Positions 35,117 to 44,411 of a stretch of 64,000 nucleotides of DNA are shown here, piece by piece (within the stretch, counting starts at the first letter, position 1; each line of letters begins with the position of its first letter). Position numbers and translations under genes: made by a program. This DNA comes from Pseudomonas caricapapayae (GTDB lineage Bacteria > Pseudomonadota > Gammaproteobacteria > Pseudomonadales > Pseudomonadaceae): the NCBI RefSeq assembly GCF_001400735.1, contig NZ_LJPW01000173.1, forward strand, positions 61,505-125,504. The letters run 5' to 3'. The notes under the pieces are model-generated. The model did not search any database. It worked only from the letters and a program-made list of their open reading frames with translations, and was not told where the DNA came from.

Positions 35117-36223
35117 TTACACCGACAGGTGCAACATTCGGTCGCCCTGCACGTTTTCACCCGGCCTGCGTTTGTTGACTGCCAGTTCACCGATCTTTAT
35201 CAGTCGCGTACGTGTGACATTTCGCGTCAGGCCCAGCAAGCTGGCCGTGTGCACCTGATTATGGTGACAGAAGCGGTAGGCCGTTCTGAGCAATGTGTCT
35301 TCGACCTTCTCGTGCAATGCGCCGGCCTGTTCTTCGAACAACTTTTGAAACGCCCGATTGAGCAACTGTTCGGCAGATTCGTCAGGCGGATTCTGTTCGT
35401 CCTGACGCTCGATTCTCAGGTTCGACAGGCGCAGATCATCACGCTGAATGACGCCTTCCCGGCAGACCAGCAAGGTGTGATGAATGACGTTTTCCAGCTC
35501 GCGAATATTGCCTGGCCAACTGTAGGTCCTGAGCTTGTGCTCGGCTTCTGCACTGATTCTTACCGGGCCATGGCGCAGGCGCTGGCTATAGACCTCGATA
35601 AAGTGCCGCGCCAACGGCAGGATGTCGCCGGGCCGGTCGCGCAACGGGCTCAGTTCCAGGTTGACCACGTCCAGCCGGTAGTAAAGATCCTCGCGAAAAT
35701 GCCCGGCGTTGATGGCTTTTTCCAGTTGTACGTTGGTGGCCGCGAGCACCCGCACGTCAATCGGCACGCTTTTGCGCGAGCCCAGACGGACGACTTCCCG
35801 TTCTTGAAGTACGCGCAGCAGCTTGACCTGCAGTGTCATGGGCAGGTCGCCGATTTCATCGAGAAACAGCGTGCCGCCGTTGGCCTCCTCGAACCAGCCA
35901 GCCTTGGCGCTGATCGCCCCGGTAAAGGCGCCTTTCTCGTGGCCGAACAACTCGGCCTCGATCAGGTTCTCGGAGAACGCGCCGCAGTTGACCGCCACGA
36001 ACGGCTTGTCGCGACGTGCACTCAGCTCGTGGACGTGCCGTGCCACCAGCTCTTTGCCGGTACCGGTTTCACCAATGATCAGTACGCTGGCATCGCTGGG
36101 CGCAACCTGTCGCACATGAGCGAGCAAGGCCCTGGACTTGGGGTCCTCGAACACCTGCGCAGTAGCCCTGATCGAGGTCGCCAGCGCAGGCGAGTGCGGT
36201 AAGGTCAGCAGTTGCCCGGACAT
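35117..36223 (-). CDS. sfnR: Sigma-54-dependent activator of sulfonate/sulfone use (SfnR-type)
   Basis: About 368 residues. The AAA+ domain (about 25-260) has Walker A IGETGTGKE, the sigma-54 contact GAFTGA, Walker B GTLFLDEIGD and the arginine finger region. A Fis-type helix-turn-helix lies near 320-345 (HTASLLGLTRNVTRTRL). There is no N-terminal receiver or GAF domain, as in SfnR of P. putida, whose expression rather than ligand binding sets activity. I use ATG 36223, which overlaps the msuD stop (TGATG); GTG 36226 is one codon earlier. It should activate sulfonate or sulfone monooxygenase genes during sulfate starvation. Confidence 0.85.
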   Translation of the reverse strand: MSGQLLTLPHSPALATSIRATAQVFEDPKSRALLAHVRQVAPSDASVLIIGETGTGKELVARHVHELSARRDKPFVAVNCGAFSENLIEAELFGHEKGAFTGAISAKAGWFEEANGGTLFLDEIGDLPMTLQVKLLRVLQEREVVRLGSRKSVPIDVRVLAATNVQLEKAINAGHFREDLYYRLDVVNLELSPLRDRPGDILPLARHFIEVYSQRLRHGPVRISAEAEHKLRTYSWPGNIRELENVIHHTLLVCREGVIQRDDLRLSNLRIERQDEQNPPDESAEQLLNRAFQKLFEEQAGALHEKVEDTLLRTAYRFCHHNQVHTASLLGLTRNVTRTRLIKIGELAVNKRRPGENVQGDRMLHLSV

Positions 36224-37362
36224 CACTTGGCCTGCGGGGGCAGATCGTTGGCGATCATTTCGCCGAACGGGCCCGTCAGGTTGGTGATGCCACGCCCCGC
36301 CAGACTGGCGTAGGGTTCAGGCAGCAACGGGAAGACCAGCTCGGCAAAGCGATACGCTTCTTCCAGATGCGGGTAGCCCGAGAAAATGAAGCTCTCGATG
36401 CCCAGGTCCGCGTATTCCTTGATGCGCGCCGCGACTTCTTCAGGGTTGCCGACCAGCGCCGTGCCTGCGCCACCGCGTACCAGGCCGACGCCCGCCCACA
36501 GGTTGGGAGCAATCTCCAGATTGTCGCGGCGGCCGTCATGCAGGGCAGCCATGCGTCGCTGGCCTTCGGAATCAAAGCGCGAGAAGGACTTCTGGGCTGC
36601 GGCAATGGTTTCATCACTGATGTGTTCGATCAGCGTGCTCGCAGCTTTCCAGGCTTCTTCACTGGTTTCGCGCACGATAACGTGCAGGCGAATGCCAAAC
36701 TTCACGGTACGTCCCTTGCGGGCTGCCCGTTCGCGAACATCGGCCAGCTTCTGAGCCACGGCGGCCGGCGGCTCGCCCCAGGTCAGGTACACATCCACCT
36801 GATCGGCAGCAAGGTCATGTGCTGCGTCGGAGGAACCACCGAAGTACAGCGGCGGATAAGGCTTCTGAATCGGCGGGTAGAGCGCTTTGGCGTTCTGTAC
36901 GCGCAGGTGCTTGCCTTCGAAATCGACCGCTTCGCCCTGCAATACCCGACGCCAGATCTGCAGGAATTCGTCGGTGACTTCATAGCGCTCACTGTGATCG
37001 AGGAAACTGCCGTCGCCGCGATTTTCGTCCGGATCGCCACCTGTCACTACGTTGATCAGCAAACGGCCGCCGGAAAGACGATCGAGTGTGGCTGCCATGC
37101 GAGCCGAAACAGTTGGGGAAATGATGCCTGGACGGATCGCCACCAGGTATTTCAGGCGCTCGGTCAATGGCACCAGCGCCGAAGCGATGACCCATGAGTC
37201 TTCGCAGGAACGGCCGGTTGGAATCAGTACCCCGTGATAGCCCAGATCATCGGCGGCCTGCGCGACCTGCTTCAGATAATTGAGGGTCACGGGACGTGCG
37301 CCCTTTGTCGTGCCCAGATAATGGCCGTCGCCGTGAGTCGGAAGAAACCAGAAAACGTTCAT
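36223..37362 (-). CDS. msuD: FMNH2-dependent alkanesulfonate monooxygenase (MsuD/SsuD family)
   Basis: 379-residue two-component flavin monooxygenase that uses FMNH2 and O2 to release sulfite from an alkanesulfonate. Typical motifs: FWFLPTHGDGHYLGT near 4-18, IPTGRSCEDSW near 45-55, VAIRPG, NVVTGGDPDE near 104-113 and YLTWGEP. I chose ATG 37362 with AAGGA 6 bases upstream; an open extension by five codons from a TTG is ignored. Adjacency to sfnR favours MsuD (methanesulfonate) over SsuD. No flavin reductase is in the operon; an SsuE-like reductase lies at 51.6 kb. Confidence 0.87.
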   Translation of the reverse strand: MNVFWFLPTHGDGHYLGTTKGARPVTLNYLKQVAQAADDLGYHGVLIPTGRSCEDSWVIASALVPLTERLKYLVAIRPGIISPTVSARMAATLDRLSGGRLLINVVTGGDPDENRGDGSFLDHSERYEVTDEFLQIWRRVLQGEAVDFEGKHLRVQNAKALYPPIQKPYPPLYFGGSSDAAHDLAADQVDVYLTWGEPPAAVAQKLADVRERAARKGRTVKFGIRLHVIVRETSEEAWKAASTLIEHISDETIAAAQKSFSRFDSEGQRRMAALHDGRRDNLEIAPNLWAGVGLVRGGAGTALVGNPEEVAARIKEYADLGIESFIFSGYPHLEEAYRFAELVFPLLPEPYASLAGRGITNLTGPFGEMIANDLPPQAK

Positions 37363-37751
37363 GACAAATCCTTGCAAGTGATCAGCTGAGTGAAAGCTGA
37401 CGGGACCAACTGTTGGTTTGCAGACAGTTCGCCAACAGCGTTCGAGGTGGAGCCATTTATAGAACGTCTGATTTATTCCGCAAAAGAACGTTAAACCATA
37501 TTTTTAGATCCTAAACGCATATAAGGACCATCAAAGTCTGTATGTCATCCTGCAGACCCTTCCAGGACAAGGCTTTGAACGTCTCGCGACCTCGCTCGCT
37601 ATTGTGTTTATCAGGAGCCAAAGCGTTGACAGTCCGGTTATGAAAACAAAAAACCGCGCTTACCTGCGCGGGTTTTCCGGCACTCGTCAGGCTGTCGAAA
37701 CTTTTGTCCGACCGGTCCTGTCACTTTTTCAAGATCAATAGGAGTCAGACC
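37363..37751. other. Divergent intergenic region between msuD and ku
   Basis: 389 bases, AT-richer than the surroundings and with no gene seen. It should hold a sulfur-starvation promoter for msuD on the minus strand. A hairpin sits at 37651-37677. No clear sigma-54 -24/-12 element was identified by eye. Confidence 0.5.
37651..37677. terminator. Hairpin with A- and T-runs upstream of ku
   Basis: AAAACCGCGC / GCGCGGGTTTT with a 6-base loop and one bulged G. The flanking A and T runs make it a possible terminator in either direction. Confidence 0.55.
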
Positions 37752-38657
37752 ATGGCAAGGGCAATCTGGAAAGGCGCAATCAGCTTCGGGCTGGTACATA
37801 TACCGGTCGCGTTGGTATCGGCGACAACCTCAACCAGTGTCGACTTTGACTGGCTCGACAAGCGCAGCATGGACCCGGTCGGCTACAAGCGAATCAACAA
37901 GGTCACCGGCAAGGAAGTGACCAGCGAAAATATCGTCAAGGGTGTGGCGTACGAAAAGGATCGTTATGTCGTGCTCAGCGAAGAAGAAATACGCTCCGCG
38001 CACCCAAAATCGACTCAGACCATCGATATATTCGCCTTCGTCGACAGCCAGCAGATCCCTTTGCAAAACATCGACACACCTTATTTTCTGACCCCGGACA
38101 AACGCGGCGAAAAAGTCTATGCACTGCTGCGCGAAACCCTGATCGATACCCGCAAGGTGGCGCTGGCCAATGTCGTGTTGCACACCCGTGAACATCTGGC
38201 GGCGGTCATGCCGCTGGAGTCGGCACTGGTGATGGTGATCCTGCGCTGGCCTGCCGACGTGCGCGAGCTCGACGCTCTTGAGCTGAGCGACGCGGTGACG
38301 GATGCGCAGTTGACCAAAAGCGAGCGCGACATGGCCAAGCGTCTGGTCAAGGACATGAGCGCCGACTGGCAGCCTGAGCAGTACCGTGACACCTTTCAGG
38401 ACAAAATCATGCAATTGGTCGAAACCAAGGCAGGAGAAGGCAAGATCGAGGATGTCGAGACGGATCCGGCCGAAGAAGAGCGCAAGAGCGCCGATGTCAT
38501 CGACCTCACCGACTTGTTGCGGCGCAGCCTGGCGGGCAAGGGTAGTGCGGGTAAAAGCAAACCGGGCAAGCCCGCGGCAAAAGAAAAACCTGCCGACAAG
38601 GACAGTACCAAGCCCAAACGACCTGCCGCTCGCAAGAAAACCAGTAAAGCCTCTTGA
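37752..38657 (+). CDS. ku: Non-homologous end-joining protein Ku
   Basis: 301 residues. Bacterial Ku binds double-strand DNA ends as a ring-shaped homodimer and recruits LigD. The start MARAIWKGAISFGLVHIPVA at 37752 is the family N-terminus with an AGGAG site upstream; the open frame extends 16 codons further but is not conserved-looking. The C-terminal 45 residues are rich in Lys, Pro and Ala (KSKPGKPAAKEKPADK), a common DNA-binding tail. ligD follows almost directly, forming the two-component bacterial NHEJ system. Confidence 0.95.
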   Translation: MARAIWKGAISFGLVHIPVALVSATTSTSVDFDWLDKRSMDPVGYKRINKVTGKEVTSENIVKGVAYEKDRYVVLSEEEIRSAHPKSTQTIDIFAFVDSQQIPLQNIDTPYFLTPDKRGEKVYALLRETLIDTRKVALANVVLHTREHLAAVMPLESALVMVILRWPADVRELDALELSDAVTDAQLTKSERDMAKRLVKDMSADWQPEQYRDTFQDKIMQLVETKAGEGKIEDVETDPAEEERKSADVIDLTDLLRRSLAGKGSAGKSKPGKPAAKEKPADKDSTKPKRPAARKKTSKAS

Positions 38658-38677
38658 GCCATACGGAGACACCGGCC

Positions 38678-41302
38678 ATGGCCAAGCCCGCCAGCGAGTA
38701 CACACGCAAGCGCAATTTTGCCGTCACCTCCGAGCCTGCGGAGAGCCCGCGCAAAGGCAAATCCCGTTCGAAGCCCGGTGCGCTGGCTTTCGTGATTCAA
38801 AAGCACGATGCACGTAACCTGCACTACGATTTTCGCCTGGAACTGGACGGCACGCTCAAGAGCTGGGCGGTGCCCAAAGGGCCGAGTCTGGACCCCAGGC
38901 AAAAGCGGCTGGCCGTGCATGTCGAAGACCACCCACTGGACTATGCCGGTTTCGAGGGCAGCATTCCGCAAGGTCAGTACGGCGGCGGCGATGTGATTGT
39001 CTGGGACCGTGGGATCTGGCAACCGCATGGCGATCCGCAAAAGACCTATGAGGAAGGAAAGCTCAAATTCACCCTGGTCGGCGAGAAGCTCAGTGGCGAC
39101 TGGGCACTGGTACGTACCCGGCTCAAAGGTAGCGGCAGCAAGGAGCAGTGGCTGCTGATCAAGGAAAAGGACGCCATTGCACGGCCTGCTGACGAATACG
39201 ACATTACTCAGGAGCAGCCGCAGAGCGTGATCAGTGGTGCTCACGTCGGCAATGCTCATGCAGACAAAAAGCGCAGCACGTCGGCAAAGCCTCCGGTAAA
39301 ACCTGCATCGGGCAAAACCGGAGCCTCGGCGTCAAAAACCGAGGCATCCGCTTCACCTGCAAAAACAGCGCGGAAGAAATCGAAGCCAGACTTCCCTGAA
39401 GCGCTTTCGCCGCAACTGGCGACGTTGGTGGATGCGCCGCCAGCGGGTGACTGGCTTTATGAGATCAAGTTCGACGGCTACCGCATTCTGACCCGCATTC
39501 AGGATGATGAAGTGCGTTTGTTCACCCGTAACGGTCATGACTGGACCGAGCGGCTGCCCGAGCTGGTCAAGGCGCTCAAGGGGCTGAAAGTAAAGGACAG
39601 CTGGTTCGACGGTGAGGTCGTGGTTCTTGACGAGCAAGGGCTCCCGGACTTCCAGGGGCTGCAGAATGCCTTTGACGCCGGCACCAGCAAAAACATCCTG
39701 TATTACCTGTTCGACATGCCGTTCCTGGGCGCAGAAGATCTGCGTGAAGTGCCCCTTGAACAGCGTCGTGAGGCCTTGAAACACGTGCTCCACGCTCAGC
39801 GCAGTCGCCTGTTGCGTTATTCGGATGCCTTTCAGGCCGGGCATCAGGACATTGTGGCGAGTGCTGCCGCAATGGGCCTGGAAGGGGTCATTGGCAAGCG
39901 TGCCGGGAGTGCCTATGTCGGCAAGCGCAACGCCGACTGGATCAAGCTCAAATGCCGGCTGCGACAAGAGTTCGTGATTGTCGGGTACTCCGCTCCGCAG
40001 GGCAGCCGCTCGGCATTTGGGGCCTTGTTGCTGGCGGTCAACGACGGCGATGAGGGACTGGTGTATGCCGGCAGGGTCGGCACCGGGTTCAGTGAAGCGA
40101 CGCTTGCACAACTGCACAAACAGCTGAAAAAGCTCCACCGCAAGGATTCACCGCTGGCCAGAAAACTGTCCTCGGCTCAGGCCCGGGGTGTGCAGTGGGT
40201 CGAGCCAAAACAGGTCTGCGAAGCGGAATTCGCCCAGTGGACCCGCGAAGGCATTGTGCGACAGGCTGCATTTGTCGGATTGCGCAGTGACAAGCCAGCC
40301 ACTGAGGTGGTGCGCGAAGACGCTCAGCCTGCCAGGGTTGCCAGTCAGGGCCAGACTAAAGCGAAGTCGGCAGCGCCCCGGAGCGGTAAAAAAACCGCTC
40401 AAGGCAAAGTGGATGTAGCCGGCACCGGCATCAGCCATCCGGATCGGGTAATCGACAGCAAGACCGGCACCAGCAAGGTCCAGCTTGCACAGTTCTACGA
40501 GTCTATCGCCGAGTGGATTCTGCCGTATCTGAACAAGCGTCCGGTGGCGTTGCTGCGTTGTCCGGAGGGCATCGACGGTGAGCAGTTCTTCCAGAAACAC
40601 GCCAAGCATCTGGCGATTCCGCACATCAAACAGCTGGATCGTGCGCTGGATCCCGGACATGCCGCGCTGATGGAAATCGATTCGCTGCCCGCATTGGTCG
40701 GTGCTGCGCAGATGGGAGCCATCGAGTTGCATACCTGGGGCGCGACGCGTGACAGGATCGAAACGCCGGACCATTTCGTTCTGGACCTTGATCCCGATCC
40801 GGCGCTGCCCTGGCGCAGCATGATCGAAGCCACGCAAATGGTGCTTGCCGTGCTGGAGGAGCTTGGGCTCGACGCCTATCTCAAGACCAGTGGCGGCAAG
40901 GGCATGCACATCATTGTGCCGTTGGCGCGGCACGCAGACTGGGACACGGTGAAGGCCTTTGCCAAGGCCATCGCCGAGTTCGCCAGTCGTCAGTTGCCCG
41001 AACATTTCACTGCGACCATGGGGCCGAAGAACCGGGTGGGGAAAATTTTCATCGATTACCTGCGCAACAGCCGAGGCGGCAGCACAGTGACGGCCTATTC
41101 GGTACGTGCCCGGCCGGGGTTGCCGGTCTCGGTGCCGATTGCGCTGGATGAGCTGGCGGGTCTGAAGTCGCCGGCACAGTGGGACATCTCCAGCCTGGGG
41201 CAGCGCTTGAAGCAGCTCAAGGACGATCCGTGGGCCGGCTACAGCAACCGCCGCAAAATCACGCAAAAGATGTGGAAGCAACTGGGCGCGAAACAGCCGT
41301 GA
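38678..41302 (+). CDS. ligD: Multifunctional DNA ligase D (phosphoesterase-ligase-polymerase)
   Basis: 874 residues with the three LigD activities. The 3'-phosphoesterase domain is at about 30-180 (QKHDARNLHYDFRLELDG). A low-complexity Lys/Ala/Ser linker spans about 195-240. The ATP-dependent ligase is at about 245-560 with adenylated Lys264 in YEIKFDGYR. The polymerase/primase domain lies at about 590-874 (HFVLDLDPDP metal-binding Asp pair, SGGKGMHI). The domain order matches P. aeruginosa LigD (about 840 residues). I chose ATG 38678 because GGAG lies upstream and MAKPASEYTRKRNF is a sensible start; a TTG at 38654 overlaps the ku stop. Confidence 0.95.
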   Translation: MAKPASEYTRKRNFAVTSEPAESPRKGKSRSKPGALAFVIQKHDARNLHYDFRLELDGTLKSWAVPKGPSLDPRQKRLAVHVEDHPLDYAGFEGSIPQGQYGGGDVIVWDRGIWQPHGDPQKTYEEGKLKFTLVGEKLSGDWALVRTRLKGSGSKEQWLLIKEKDAIARPADEYDITQEQPQSVISGAHVGNAHADKKRSTSAKPPVKPASGKTGASASKTEASASPAKTARKKSKPDFPEALSPQLATLVDAPPAGDWLYEIKFDGYRILTRIQDDEVRLFTRNGHDWTERLPELVKALKGLKVKDSWFDGEVVVLDEQGLPDFQGLQNAFDAGTSKNILYYLFDMPFLGAEDLREVPLEQRREALKHVLHAQRSRLLRYSDAFQAGHQDIVASAAAMGLEGVIGKRAGSAYVGKRNADWIKLKCRLRQEFVIVGYSAPQGSRSAFGALLLAVNDGDEGLVYAGRVGTGFSEATLAQLHKQLKKLHRKDSPLARKLSSAQARGVQWVEPKQVCEAEFAQWTREGIVRQAAFVGLRSDKPATEVVREDAQPARVASQGQTKAKSAAPRSGKKTAQGKVDVAGTGISHPDRVIDSKTGTSKVQLAQFYESIAEWILPYLNKRPVALLRCPEGIDGEQFFQKHAKHLAIPHIKQLDRALDPGHAALMEIDSLPALVGAAQMGAIELHTWGATRDRIETPDHFVLDLDPDPALPWRSMIEATQMVLAVLEELGLDAYLKTSGGKGMHIIVPLARHADWDTVKAFAKAIAEFASRQLPEHFTATMGPKNRVGKIFIDYLRNSRGGSTVTAYSVRARPGLPVSVPIALDELAGLKSPAQWDISSLGQRLKQLKDDPWAGYSNRRKITQKMWKQLGAKQP

Positions 41303-41326
41303 GACGCCGTGTTTCATTCGCTGCAA

Positions 41327-41350
41327 GCCGACATGCCCTGGCATGTCGGC
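41327..41350. terminator. Bidirectional hairpin between convergent ligD and pssA
   Basis: Perfect 10-bp stem GCCGACATGC/GCATGTCGGC with a 4-base loop, located between the two gene ends. There is no T-run. Confidence 0.65.
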
Positions 41351-41364
41351 CGGCCGCCTGAGGG

Positions 41365-42708
41365 TCAGAGAATCCGGTACAGCAATCGCTCGACCCGGAC
41401 CCGGCTGACGCGCTTGAGGAACTTGCGCACCCCTTCGGGATAATTGGCCAGTGTGTCGAGTTCGTCATACTGGTTGACGCGCTGGGTATTGCGCATCAGA
41501 TGAGCGATTTCTGCGTCACGCGGCTCGCTCCAGAGGCCTTGCGGATCATCGATCAACAGCGCGTTTTCCAGGTCCAGATTGAATGCACGAGGGTTAAGGT
41601 TGTTGCCCGTCAACAGGGTATAGCGCTGATCGACCCAAATGCCTTTGAGATGGAACGTGTTATCGCCATGTTTCCACAGGTGCACGTTGAGGCGCTGCTG
41701 CGCGATTGCCTTTTGATGCTTGTGGGCAAAGCGCCGCAGACTGATTTCATACAGGTACGGCAGGGCCGAGATCACCTTGAACGGTTCGTCCGGGTCAATG
41801 AAGAAGTCGTTGGCGGTCTTGTCGCCAATGATGATATCGACCTGCACACCGCGCTTGAGCGCCCGGTTGATCTCACGGGTCACGGCCACCGGCAGGTTGA
41901 AATACGGGGTGCAGATGGTCAGCTGGATCTTGCTCGACGCAATCAGGTCGCAAATGGCTCGATTAAGGTTGTTACGTGGTCCGACGCCCAGCAGCGGAAT
42001 CACCCGCAGCTCGCCGTTTTCCTTTTCACCCGCCGAGGTGTCGTAGGCGGCGCGCTTCAGATCGCTGCGAAAGGCGCGGATTTCACTGCGCAGGCTGCGC
42101 GAGTCGGGTGGCGATTGCAGGTCGAGGCGGTGCACGGCCGGTGACGGGAGTATTTCTCGCTGTACCAGATTCTGAAAAGCATCCGCCAGTGGTGCGCTTT
42201 CGATCAGGTGGTAACGGTCCAGGCGGTATTTGTCGAGCTTGTGCAGGTAGACGTTGTTGATGCTGGCACCGCTGTAGATCACACAATCGTCGATCACACT
42301 GCCCTTGAGATGCAGCACCCCGAACAGCTCGCGGGTTTGCACGGGCACGCCGTAGATCGGTACTTCTTCATCGTATTCAAGGTTCTGCGCCTGATACCAG
42401 GTCGAGTTGCCGGGCTGACGTCCGGCACCGATCAGCCCCCTCTGCGCACGGAACCAGTCAACCAGCACCACGACATCAAGCTCCGGCCGGGCAGCCTTGG
42501 CCGCGTACAGCGCGTCGAGGATCTCCTGGCCGGCTTCATCCTGTTGCAGGTACAACGCGATGATATAGATGCGGCGGGTGGCCGACGCGATCCTTTCCAG
42601 CAGACAGCGCCTGTAGTCGGCGGCAGAAGGAACAATGGAGATTGCATCGCTCGGCAAGGCAAAACCACGAAGTGCTGCCAGGGTCGAGCGTCGGAAAGTG
42701 GACGGCAT
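41365..42708 (-). CDS. pssA: CDP-diacylglycerol-serine O-phosphatidyltransferase, PLD type
   Basis: 447 residues, matching E. coli PssA (451) along its whole length. It makes phosphatidylserine, the precursor of phosphatidylethanolamine. Two HKD-like motifs are seen: HLKGSVIDDCVIYSGASINN near 181-200 and HLKGIWVDQRYTLLTGNNLN near 360-379. Also ERIASATRRIYIIALYLQQD and LTICTPYFNLP. The C-terminus VRVERLLYRIL is almost the same as in E. coli. I start at ATG 42708 (GAGAGG upstream); the longer open frame to 42927 lacks homology. Peripheral membrane or ribosome-associated in E. coli. Confidence 0.93.
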   Translation of the reverse strand: MPSTFRRSTLAALRGFALPSDAISIVPSAADYRRCLLERIASATRRIYIIALYLQQDEAGQEILDALYAAKAARPELDVVVLVDWFRAQRGLIGAGRQPGNSTWYQAQNLEYDEEVPIYGVPVQTRELFGVLHLKGSVIDDCVIYSGASINNVYLHKLDKYRLDRYHLIESAPLADAFQNLVQREILPSPAVHRLDLQSPPDSRSLRSEIRAFRSDLKRAAYDTSAGEKENGELRVIPLLGVGPRNNLNRAICDLIASSKIQLTICTPYFNLPVAVTREINRALKRGVQVDIIIGDKTANDFFIDPDEPFKVISALPYLYEISLRRFAHKHQKAIAQQRLNVHLWKHGDNTFHLKGIWVDQRYTLLTGNNLNPRAFNLDLENALLIDDPQGLWSEPRDAEIAHLMRNTQRVNQYDELDTLANYPEGVRKFLKRVSRVRVERLLYRIL

Positions 42709-42917
42709 AGGCCTCTCGATCGGAAAACCAATAGCGCATGAGCTTACACGAGAGTTGCGTGCAGGTGGCTGTCCCTGACCTGTTTCAAAGCATTGCGAAG
42801 CGTCTCGGGATGTTATGCCCATGGCGAGCGGTGTGACATCGGGGCACTGAGCGTCGGGCGTTCGCGACATTGGCCGATACGCTTTGAAGCTGGCGGGTAC
42901 GATCGATTTTCGGGTGG

Positions 42918-42943
42918 CTGGCCGCATCGCGGGATGCGGCCAG
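42918..42943 (-). terminator. Hairpin after glpQ
   Basis: Perfect 11-bp stem CTGGCCGCATC/GATGCGGCCAG with a 4-base loop, 9 bases past the glpQ stop. No T-run, so terminator function is likely but unproven. Confidence 0.6.
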
Positions 42944-42951
42944 TGGCTCGA

Positions 42952-44094
42952 TCAGTAGCCGTTACGCTTGAGAATGGTGTGAATGCTTTCTTTCGCGGGG
43001 CGCCCGTAGAATTTCAACAGTTCAGCGGTACGGTTGGTGAAGAAACCATCGACCCCATCATTGCTGATGCGCTTGAAGTCATCGGCGGCGTCCACCGTGT
43101 AGGCGTGGATCACCATACCTTTCTCGTGGGTCAGGTTGTTCATCCAGGGCTTGACCAGGTCCATGTAGCTTTGGTCGCCGCCCTTGGCCAGTTGCGACGA
43201 AGGACCGGTGCCGATGGCACCATGGGCTTTGGCCCAGTCAATCCATTTCTGGAACTCCTCCGGTGATTTGACTTCCTGCGAAGCGTAGTAGGTGGCTTTG
43301 TCCTTGGCCCCCGAATCCTTGAACGCGACGCTGGATTTAGGCTCTATCGAGCCTTCGCCAATCCACAGCAGCATGACTTTGGGCACTTTCGGCATTTCTT
43401 TCTGCAGCAATTCCAGGCTTTGCTTCTCGAACGTCTGCAGTACCACGCGTCCCGGCATATGCGCGACGTTGACATGGCCGGCCGCTGCGGCGGGGCGCTG
43501 CGCGAGCCAGCCGCGTTGGGTCAGCACTTTTTTAAGGTCGGCTTCGACACCGGGAAACTTGTTCGGCACCTTGGTCTCGATGTACAGCCCCGGTTTGTTC
43601 GCGCCGCCTTCGGCGATGTCGATGACCTCATCCAGTGTCAGGATTTGCAACCCGGTGTAACTGTCGCGCGCCCTGTCGGGGTAGGCCTTGTTGAACCATG
43701 AACCAGCATCCAGTTGCTTGAGTTCCGCCAGCGTGAAGGTACTGACCGGGTCCTTGACCCGGGTCGGGAACACTTCGGCAATGTTGGTGGTGCGTTCCAG
43801 CACGTCATCGTGCAGCGCTATCAGTACGCCGTCCTTGGTGCGCTGGATGTCCATTTCCAGGTAATCGGCACCCAGATCGCGTGCCAGGGTATAGGCCGGA
43901 ATGGTCTCTTCCGGCGCGTCGAATGAAGCGCCGCGGTGGGCGATCACGGCGGGCCAGGGCAGACCGTATTTCTCGCTCAATACCTTGCCTGGGGCATCCG
44001 CCGCCGCTGCCATGCCTGATGACAACATCAGGCTCGACATGACAGCCGCAGCCAAAAGGGTCTTTTTCAACAGGGTGGTGGAAAATCCTTGCAT
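42952..44094 (-). CDS. glpQ: Periplasmic glycerophosphodiester phosphodiesterase
   Basis: 380 residues. It hydrolyses glycerophosphodiesters from phospholipid breakdown to glycerol-3-phosphate and an alcohol. A Sec signal peptide covers about 1-32 (LLAAAVMSSLMLSSGMAAAA). The catalytic entry motif VIAHRGASFDAPEETIPAY is near 50-68 and the second histidine is in LIALHDDVLERTTN. EMDIQRTKDG holds metal ligands. Length is typical. It is monocistronic, with a hairpin after its stop. Confidence 0.92.
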   Translation of the reverse strand: MQGFSTTLLKKTLLAAAVMSSLMLSSGMAAAADAPGKVLSEKYGLPWPAVIAHRGASFDAPEETIPAYTLARDLGADYLEMDIQRTKDGVLIALHDDVLERTTNIAEVFPTRVKDPVSTFTLAELKQLDAGSWFNKAYPDRARDSYTGLQILTLDEVIDIAEGGANKPGLYIETKVPNKFPGVEADLKKVLTQRGWLAQRPAAAAGHVNVAHMPGRVVLQTFEKQSLELLQKEMPKVPKVMLLWIGEGSIEPKSSVAFKDSGAKDKATYYASQEVKSPEEFQKWIDWAKAHGAIGTGPSSQLAKGGDQSYMDLVKPWMNNLTHEKGMVIHAYTVDAADDFKRISNDGVDGFFTNRTAELLKFYGRPAKESIHTILKRNGY

Positions 44095-44411
44095 GGGCGG
44101 GTGTTTCCTTGTTTTTGAGAAGGCCTGTTTTGAGAAACCTGAGCACCAGCCGACAGGGCTGCCGTTGGTTTCGCTGCATGCAACGATAGCGCACTTGCGA
44201 TCCCGGGTCTGGCAAGGCCTCAGGCTCTGGGCCTGAATTGGCTACGCTCGCCGAGTTTTCGTACAGAGCCCAGTGTCTCCGGCAAATGCGTCCACTTTAT
44301 GAACACATAGTGCAGGCGAAAGCTTTTTTTCAGCGCGAACACCAGGGTGCGCTGCACAAGCGCGTCGAGTCGCGTTAAGGTCAGTGTTTTGCTGATCGGA
44401 CGAGAACGCAC
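44095..44411. other. Divergent intergenic region between glpQ and the 2-hydroxyacid dehydrogenase
   Basis: 317 bases. I see no gene, RNA or strong repeat here; it presumably holds the two divergent promoters. Confidence 0.5.

Noticed and set aside
42784..42927. N-terminal extension of pssA up to 42927
   Set aside because: The extension has no homology to PssA and the ATG at 42708 with GAGAGG gives the family length.
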